Source of the DNA: an uncultured Pseudohongiella sp.
Lineage (GTDB): Bacteria; Pseudomonadota; Gammaproteobacteria; Pseudomonadales; Pseudohongiellaceae
Direction: 5' to 3'
Length of the DNA: 64,000 nt
NCBI GenBank assembly: GCA_951812965.1
Contig: OX638341.1
Span: 3,361,202 to 3,425,201 of the forward strand
The number at the start of each line of letters is the position of its first letter. Positions within the stretch are counted from its first letter, which is position 1. Below are positions 59,096 through 64,000 of this stretch, in pieces. The position numbers and the translations under genes were made by a program. The notes under the pieces were generated by a model. It ran no database searches. It was not told where the DNA came from and saw only the letters and a list, made by a program, of their open reading frames with translations.

Positions 59096-59290
59096 TGCAG
59101 CGGGACAATGCCAGTTGAGATTCTTGAGGGGAACGCATCCCCGGGCGGGATTCGCCCGAGAAGAAGATAGTTCCCGATCAGGACCCGACATCGGTCATTG
59201 AGAATAAGGCATACCGTTATACGGTGTCGTCTATGCAGCCGATCCCGGCCTTTTCATCAGAAGTGGCGTATGGGTGTCCCATGCGGGTTG
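59096..59290. repeat. Island module R1, copy A
   Basis: A block beginning TGCAG[C/T]GGGA[C/T]AATGCC that contains GGGAACGCATCCCC and GGCGGGATTCGCCC hairpins and ends GTGTCCCATGCGGGTTG. It recurs at 62933-63222 with few differences. Copy A lacks 94 bp present in copy B, the gap being bounded by ATAGTTCCCG. No function is recognised. Confidence 0.8.
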
Positions 59291-59351
59291 CTTTTTGAAA
59301 AACTATTGCCAGCATAGCTAGATCATTCTCAGCAATTTTGCTTTGAAGTAC
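59217..59351 (-). pseudogene. Very degenerate C39 peptidase start
   Basis: The frame reads VLQSKIAENDLAMLAIVFQ, which lines up with VLQNEATECGLASLAMVVQ at 63348-63404, the start of a C39 (double-glycine) peptidase domain; the catalytic ECG has become END. The stop at 59217 lies inside module R1. The call depends on that comparison. Confidence 0.4.
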
Positions 59352-59371
59352 AGATTCCACTTTTCTGACTT

Positions 59372-59929
59372 TCAAATATATTTCTTAATCCCGAAGAAAG
59401 ATAGCAAGAAACCAAAATTAAATGAAAATATGAAAAAGGAAAAATACAACACTTCTTGACTAAATTCGATTGAAATTAGACTACCTATAATGTGAAAAAT
59501 ATATGTAAATCCATATCCAGTTAGAATGACAATCATATTACTTAATGCTGCAAAAATTTTGACAAAGGAGTTTGTTAACAGTAATGTCAACACTATATAT
59601 GTGATTACGGATTTGGAATATTCATCATGGAAAAGCTTAATTATTGAGCTATTCAATTTAGTTCCAATAAGTTCCTTGTATGACATATTTCTTATGTTAG
59701 AAAGGCGATTTTCATCTGGATAAAACAAAAGAAAAATTAAGGAAGATACAAGCATGATAAAGAGATTTACAATTATTAGATTATAAATATCTTGAAAAAA
59801 TGGATTCAGTTCATATCCAAAACCACCATAAGTAGCGATCACAGTTGTCAACATGTCCAAGAGTATTGAAGCATTTATGATCAAGAAAAATGACCATCTC
59901 TTAGATATGTAATATTTCTGATAATGCAT
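59372..59929 (-). CDS. AT-rich small multi-pass membrane protein
   Basis: 185 residues with about five hydrophobic helices. The N-terminal DMLTTVIATYGGFGYELNPFFQ has the D-x-x-TT...G-x-E-x-NP pattern of DUF5658-like membrane proteins. The gene is far richer in A and T than the rest of the window, a sign of recent transfer. It lies between module R1 and the secreted-protein gene. Function is unknown. Confidence 0.6.
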   Translation of the reverse strand: MHYQKYYISKRWSFFLIINASILLDMLTTVIATYGGFGYELNPFFQDIYNLIIVNLFIMLVSSLIFLLFYPDENRLSNIRNMSYKELIGTKLNSSIIKLFHDEYSKSVITYIVLTLLLTNSFVKIFAALSNMIVILTGYGFTYIFHIIGSLISIEFSQEVLYFSFFIFSFNFGFLLSFFGIKKYI

Positions 59930-60061
59930 CTGTAATCCGAATTATGAAGTACAAGGACAAAAATAATGATACAAAAGAATATGATGCAAGAACCTTAGTT
60001 TCATCTCGGAAAAGAAAGAACAAAAGCAAAAATAATATCAGTAAAGCTAGAACAGCATAAA
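59901..60061 (-). pseudogene. 3' remnant of a second AT-rich membrane protein frame
   Basis: A minus-strand frame with hydrophobic sequence (VYAVLALLILFLLLFFLFRDE... to RITDALSEILHI) ends in TAA at 59901, overlapping the start of the 185-residue gene by 29 bp. It has no ATG or GTG start; its 5' end coincides with the boundary of the duplicated block near 60062, so it looks cut by the rearrangement. Confidence 0.4.
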
Positions 60062-60079
60062 CACGGAGAAACCGGCGCT

Positions 60080-61366
60080 TCAGGGTTCCGGAACGGTCAG
60101 GTTTCTCGTCGCCAACATACTTCGATCCAATCCCATCACATCGACCACAATATCCTTACCCGCGGGGAGGTAAAGCGTCGTGCTTTCCGCGCTGGTGACT
60201 TCAACCCGGTCCAAGGGTACTTCGTCGGCGAAACCGGTCCTTCGCGCTTCTACTATGCATACCCGCGCCGCGCACTCCGGCGTGGCAAAGTTCGTCGCCT
60301 GCCTGCGGCCGCCCATGCTCATCCAGGTCGGTCTGCCATCGACATACCGGGTGGAACTGCCGAAAACAACGAGATCGACATAGTCAGTGGGTGGGCTCGG
60401 CTGACCTTCGGAATCGACAAGTACGACCGCTTCTTCGCCGAGCAGGCCGAGTTCCCTGGCCCTTGTCCGCAACTGATGCTCAAATTCGAGGCTCGATCGT
60501 TCGCTATATTCCGTTTGGCTTATGGTCAGAGGATCGAGTTCGGTAAACTGACTAAGGAAGTGGGCCATGCTCTCATAGTTGTAGGTTCCGGATTCGAAAA
60601 TGTGAGAGTAGCTGGCATGCACGAGCAGCTTCGCGTCGCTGTCTACGTCAAACACTCTGGTGGTGATGTTCTTCGCCTGCCACCAGTCCCGCTCCTCCTG
60701 ACCGTTCATTGTGCTGTCCTGGTCATCGGGAGTTTGCTGCTCGTCCTCAATCTCGTAGGCAATGATCTGGTAGCCGAGTTCGATTGCCAAGCGAACGACT
60801 TCCGCGAACACAACGTCGTTCACGTAGTATCCCGTCTGCGGAATCGGATAACCGCGGGTATTGACGGGATCCCCGTTCCAGCCAGCCTCAATGGCAAAAT
60901 ACCGGAATCCCTGCTCCGCGAGCGGCGCCAGCAGCTCCATCGTCAACAGTCTGTCGGTCGACGCATGGTGTCGCTCGTTCACCATGACGATTTGGTGATT
61001 CCGCGCCCTCTCGATCACATATTCTGCTGCCGGAATGCTCGTGGCCGACGACGGGAAATCCTGCAGCGAATCCTGGCGGGATTCTCGATACGCATCCATG
61101 TACGACAATGCAGCCGCATGATTACCGACCATCGACTCCAACTGTCCACGGTCATGCCAATAGGAGGAGGAACTCGATTCGAACCCACATGCATTTTCGA
61201 GCTCGCGGAATCGGCCAAGCGAAAACCACACGCTCGTTGCCCAGTTTTGTATAGCCAATCTATAGAGTGCGGCGGGCTCGCATTCGCCCTCAGCAGCTTC
61301 GGTCTGCGCGGGCGGGCAGGCCACCATGGCTACCGTTATCAATACTGGAACCGCCCAAGGCCTCAC
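60080..61366 (-). CDS. Secreted EreA/ChaN-fold-like protein, copy 1
   Basis: 428 residues, GTG start at 61366 overlapping the stop of the ATP-grasp remnant (TAGTG). An N-terminal signal sequence (VPVLITVAMVACPPAQ, possibly a lipoprotein signal) is followed by a core IVMVNERHHASTDRLLTMELLAPL, FRYFAIEAGWNGDPVNTRGYP and LLVHASYSHI, the His/Glu pattern of the erythromycin-esterase/ChaN-like fold. A C-terminal beta-rich domain of about 130 residues follows. Enzymatic activity is unproven. A nearly identical copy starts at 63600. Confidence 0.6.
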   Translation of the reverse strand: MRPWAVPVLITVAMVACPPAQTEAAEGECEPAALYRLAIQNWATSVWFSLGRFRELENACGFESSSSSYWHDRGQLESMVGNHAAALSYMDAYRESRQDSLQDFPSSATSIPAAEYVIERARNHQIVMVNERHHASTDRLLTMELLAPLAEQGFRYFAIEAGWNGDPVNTRGYPIPQTGYYVNDVVFAEVVRLAIELGYQIIAYEIEDEQQTPDDQDSTMNGQEERDWWQAKNITTRVFDVDSDAKLLVHASYSHIFESGTYNYESMAHFLSQFTELDPLTISQTEYSERSSLEFEHQLRTRARELGLLGEEAVVLVDSEGQPSPPTDYVDLVVFGSSTRYVDGRPTWMSMGGRRQATNFATPECAARVCIVEARRTGFADEVPLDRVEVTSAESTTLYLPAGKDIVVDVMGLDRSMLATRNLTVPEP

Positions 61367-61657
61367 TAGCGACTCTCCGTTGCAGCAAGACGGCTGGCGA
61401 GGGCGCTTGCGAACGCCTTCGAGATTGCGCCGTCAACGACAGGATCCATCCACAACCATTGTCCGTCATGGTTGCACTCAAGGAACCAATAATGCCCGTC
61501 TTCATCGACAATCAAATCCAGACTCCCGGTGAACAGTCCCAAGGTATCTAGGAATCTCCTGACCATTTGAACGACTGCTTCGCGGAGTTCCCGGATCTTG
61601 GGAAATTCAATGTCGTGAAGGTTGAGGACATAAGGGTTGTTCGTTGGTTACTGTCAT
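61366..61657 (-). pseudogene. C-terminal remnant of an ATP-grasp peptide ligase (MvdD/graspetide type)
   Basis: An open frame of about 90 residues ends at 61366 with LGLFTGSLDLIVDEDGHYWFLECNHDGQWLWMD, the metal-binding C-terminal part of ATP-grasp ligases that crosslink ribosomal peptides (Glu and Asn in FLECN). Full-length relatives have about 320 residues. A ribosome site and ATG at 61657 (MTVTNEQP) lead into the domain only after a +1 shift at CCCTTA; in frame zero translation stops at 61607. It is coupled to the downstream secreted-protein gene. Confidence 0.65.
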
Positions 61658-61870
61658 AGTGCGGCTCCCTTAGCATCTAACTCCCTGAGCAGTCTGCTAT
61701 TTCAGGTAAAGTTTTTGGTCGAGGCCATTTCATGCTCTGAACCATTTTGCGCGCTGGATTTCCATACAAGTCGAAATTTCGAGCAATCTCAAAATGATCA
61801 AAACGCTTGCAACTTAGACTTCCTCCCGACAAATGTCAAGTAAAATATATTTTATATTATATAGAACAAT
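61658..61870. other. Non-coding gap with AT box
   Basis: Contains only very short frames. The AT box ATATTATATA (61854-61863) lies near TTGACA on the minus strand (61833-61838) and GGGAGGAAG; it may be the promoter of the ATP-grasp/secreted-protein pair. Confidence 0.35.
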
Positions 61871-62058
61871 CAGTCTTTCGGGTTCGAGCCGAAAGGCCCG
61901 CGGGGCAAGCATGAGTTGCCCGGAGATTTTCATCAGGTCGCGCAAGCGCGCCCCCTTGAGCGATGAGCCGAACTTCTGGCGCATCGCGTTCAGATCAATC
62001 TTGTGGCCGTGATGCTGGACGCGAGGCCGCACTCAGTTGCTTCACTTTGCAGGATAAG
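61871..62058 (-). pseudogene. C39 peptidase domain remnant of a bacteriocin/RiPP exporter
   Basis: Read on the minus strand, LILQSEATECGLAS (frame 1) continues, after a frameshift and loss of about six codons, as HHGHKIDLNAMRQKFGSS, then LKGARLRDLMKISGQ and LMLAPRAFRLEPERL (frame 2). This is the N-terminal half of the C39 peptidase domain of peptide-cleaving ABC transporters, including catalytic Cys in ECG. The catalytic His region and the transporter are missing. Confidence 0.7.
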
Positions 62059-62143
62059 TTTCAAAATTGCGCAACCAAAATATTTTTACGATGAGAAAAG
62101 AGAAAATTTCAGGAAATCGAGAGATTCATATAACTCTTATCCA

Positions 62144-62815
62144 TCAATATCCTTCACTAACAAGTGTTACAATCCCAATTGCAAGGATGTACAAAAAATG
62201 CAAGGTGGATACGGCAAGAATTGGATGTCCATCCCTTCTTTCGATCTCTACTATGGCCAAAAGAGTGAAGGAGAAACATGGGAAAAGTACAATTATTGCG
62301 TGCAATAATCCATAGTAGTAGTTTTGATCATAGTTCATCACATGATAAAAGGAAAATATCAAACTTGTGATAACAAAAGAATGTGCCCAATTGCTTGATT
62401 TCGTAATCCAATCTGAGAGCTTTTTTATTGTAAGCAAGAGGATGAATTGGAAGATCAGCGTTTCCAGAAAAGCAATCATCATAGAAAGAAGAGCAAAAAC
62501 AATAAAAATAAGAGCAAAATCAATAAAAGGCGTTACTCCCACAATTTCAAGAGTTTCAATAGCTCCAAATGCATCCTCTACAGTCTCTACAGTTGTAGGT
62601 TCCGCTGTTTTGTACCCTGGCTCAATGAGATATATTAATTGACTTAAAATCTCTCCTACAATCAAGCTAATCGCTAATAAAGCAGGAATCAGTTTCGCCC
62701 TGGTTATCTGGGTCAGGAAAGAGTTAATGTGTTCCATTGGTAATGTATCTTTCACTTGGTGCAACTTTACTAAATTGGGTAGCATATTATCGAGCTGGCA
62801 TTCGGAAAATTGCAA
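62144..62815 (-). CDS. AT-rich membrane protein, possibly CPBP-like
   Basis: 223 residues from 62815, or 197 from an ATG at 62737 (MEHINSFLTQITRAK). Five to six hydrophobic helices. SLIFSFYHVMNYD and YGLLHAIIVLFP have the Phe-x-x-His and His spacing of CPBP (CAAX-type) intramembrane proteases, but the EExxxR motif is reduced to FLETLIF, so catalysis is doubtful. Base composition is much more AT-rich than the chromosome. Confidence 0.5.
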   Translation of the reverse strand: MQFSECQLDNMLPNLVKLHQVKDTLPMEHINSFLTQITRAKLIPALLAISLIVGEILSQLIYLIEPGYKTAEPTTVETVEDAFGAIETLEIVGVTPFIDFALIFIVFALLSMMIAFLETLIFQFILLLTIKKLSDWITKSSNWAHSFVITSLIFSFYHVMNYDQNYYYGLLHAIIVLFPCFSFTLLAIVEIERRDGHPILAVSTLHFLYILAIGIVTLVSEGY

Positions 62816-62932
62816 CTGAATCTAGGGAACCGGACATTTCTATCTGCTCTTAACACCAGCTATGCGGGTTCCGCCCAGCCTTTTATGCAGGTTCGCCAAG
62901 TGAGTGTCCCATTGTTTGATTGCCTGAGTATC

Positions 62933-63222
62933 TGCAGTGGGATAATGCCAGTTGAGATTCTTGAGAGGAACGCATCCCCGGGCGGGATTCGCCCGAGAAG
63001 AAGATAGTTCCCGCGGCGCGTTTATCCCGACCGCCGCAGAACACATTCAAATGGAAAACGGATTGCAAAACATTTCCGATTTCTGACTATTCGAGCATAG
63101 TTCCCGATCAGGATCCGACATCGGTCATTAAAAATAAAGCATACCGTCATACGGTGTCGTCTATGCAGCCGATTCCGGCCATTTCATCAGAAGTGGCGAA
63201 TGGGTGTCCCATGCGGGTTGGC
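62933..63222. repeat. Island module R1, copy B
   Basis: Matches copy A (59096-59290) with a few substitutions and carries an extra 94 bp between two copies of ATAGTTCCCG (63005-63014 and 63099-63108). The ATGGGTGTCCCAT palindrome is at 63200-63212. Confidence 0.8.
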
Positions 63223-63318
63223 GCTTCGCAATCTCTTGTCCAACTCAGCGGTCAGACTTTCCCGAGTGAAGATATCCACCACGATCAGTGCGCGAAATCG
63301 TCCTCCCCCGTGATTCAT
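63187..63318 (-). pseudogene. IS3-family transposase fragment
   Basis: 43 codons reading MNHGGGRFRALIVVDIFTRE then SLTAELDKRL, which matches the GRRFRALTVVDxFTRE block of the integrase core in IS3-type OrfB transposases. Both ends of the transposase are missing, so the element is inactive. It lies between a C39 remnant and module R1. Confidence 0.6.
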
Positions 63319-63404
63319 AGCGATTCATAGGATACCCACTCTTTTCCCTGGACCACCATGGCCAGCGATGCCAGGCCACATTCGGTTGCTTCATTTTGAA
63401 GTAC
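63315..63404 (-). pseudogene. C39 peptidase start, second remnant
   Basis: VLQNEATECGLASLAMVVQ is the canonical opening of a C39 peptidase domain with its catalytic cysteine; the frame then diverges and stops at 63315. It directly abuts the transposase fragment. Confidence 0.55.
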
Positions 63405-63599
63405 GGGATTCAATGCCGGGCGCCGAATTCATCATCTACTGGGAAGAAGGATTGGGAGGTATCCATTATCAAGTGCGGAACAATCACCGAACGCTCCCGC
63501 GGAGAGACAGACAGGCGGGTTTTGTCCGATAGTATCGCGCTAAGCTGTACCGAAAAGGACGGTGTCCCATGAGGCGAGTCGCACGGAGAAACGGGCGCT
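63405..63599. other. Spacer between the C39 remnant and secreted-protein copy 2
   Basis: About 195 bp with no recognised gene. The block shared with copy 1 begins near 63584 (GGAGAAACGGGCGCTTCAGGG), 16 bp before the gene stop. Confidence 0.4.
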
Positions 63600-64000
63600 T
63601 CAGGGTTCCGGAACGGTCAGGTTTCTCGTCGCCAACGTGCTTCGATCCAATCCCATCACATCGACCACGATATCCTTACCCGCGGGAAGGTAAAGCGTCG
63701 TGCTCTCCGCGCTGGTGACTTCAACCCGATCCAAGGGTACTTCGTCGGCGAAACCGGCCCTTCTCGCTTCCACAATGCAAACCCGCGCCGCGCACTCCGG
63801 CGTGGCAAAGTTCGTCGCCTGCCTGCGGCCGCCCATGCTCATCCAGGTCGGTCTGCCATCGACATACCGGGTGGAACTGCCGAAAACAACGAGATCGACA
63901 TAGTCAGTGGGTGGGCTCGGCTGACCTTCGGAATCGACAAGTACGACCGCTTCTTCGCCGAGCAGGCCGAGTTCCCTGGCCCTTGTCCGCAACTGATGCT
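63600..64000 (-). CDS. Secreted EreA/ChaN-fold-like protein, copy 2, C-terminal part
   Basis: The last 133 codons, running off the window. Over this stretch the protein differs from copy 1 at only two residues (Thr to Ala in EARRTGFAD and Met to Thr in LDRSMLAT), and the DNA matches almost base for base. The duplication is therefore recent. The first 300 residues and any ATP-grasp partner lie beyond the window. Confidence 0.75.
   Translation of the reverse strand, partial: HQLRTRARELGLLGEEAVVLVDSEGQPSPPTDYVDLVVFGSSTRYVDGRPTWMSMGGRRQATNFATPECAARVCIVEARRAGFADEVPLDRVEVTSAESTTLYLPAGKDIVVDVMGLDRSTLATRNLTVPEP

Overview
The window is GC-rich chromosomal DNA from a gammaproteobacterium, probably a marine or host-associated heterotroph. 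The evidence is gene order: a continuous S10-spc-alpha ribosomal block, hemA-prfA-prmC-moeB, and lolB-ispE-tRNA-Gln-prs-rplY-pth-ychF, all typical of Gammaproteobacteria. It also carries a TonB receptor, a secreted S10 peptidase, a quinoprotein dehydrogenase and betaine-type transporters. No rRNA, CRISPR array, prophage or replication origin is visible.

Layout. 1-9.2 kb: end of a threonine dehydratase, ynbE-ydbL, lactate-type dehydrogenase, a redoxin/cytochrome c/copper-monooxygenase fusion, an MHS transporter, an NHL-repeat protein and metY, separated by dense palindromic repeats (a 52-bp tandem array at 2269-2712 and a 134-bp array at 8696-9117). 9.2-21.9 kb: DoxX, a hydrolase, glpK, a phosphatase-lspA-dapA-like run, a PQQ dehydrogenase, an XRE membrane regulator, parDE, DUF429, and a BCCT transporter with a homocysteine methyltransferase. 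21.9-35.8 kb: ribosomal genes rpsJ to rplQ with secY and rpoA, all on the minus strand. 36-41.6 kb: rhlB-like helicase, moeB-like, prmC, prfA, hemA (minus). 41.9-48.8 kb: TPR lipoprotein, lolB, ispE, tRNA-Gln, prs, rplY, pth, ychF (plus). 49-59 kb: a catabolic operon (DHDPS-like lyase, aldehyde dehydrogenase, NSS transporter, enolase-superfamily enzyme) facing an S10 peptidase and a TonB receptor; together they suggest uptake and breakdown of peptides or imino acids such as hydroxyproline or its betaine.

59-64 kb is the most unusual part. It is a rearranged accessory island with a repeated module, near-identical copies of an EreA/ChaN-like secreted protein gene, two AT-rich membrane-protein genes, an IS3-type transposase scrap, the C-terminal remnant of an ATP-grasp peptide ligase, and two recognisable plus one very degenerate remnant of a C39 (double-glycine) peptidase domain. 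I read it as a decayed and duplicated RiPP/bacteriocin-type biosynthesis and export locus whose more complete copy may lie beyond base 64000.

Regulatory features of note are a sigma70-like promoter and structured leader before rpsJ, a strong intrinsic terminator between rpsJ and rplC, a three-unit 20-bp repeat just upstream of rpoA, and a perfect palindrome upstream of the XRE regulator.
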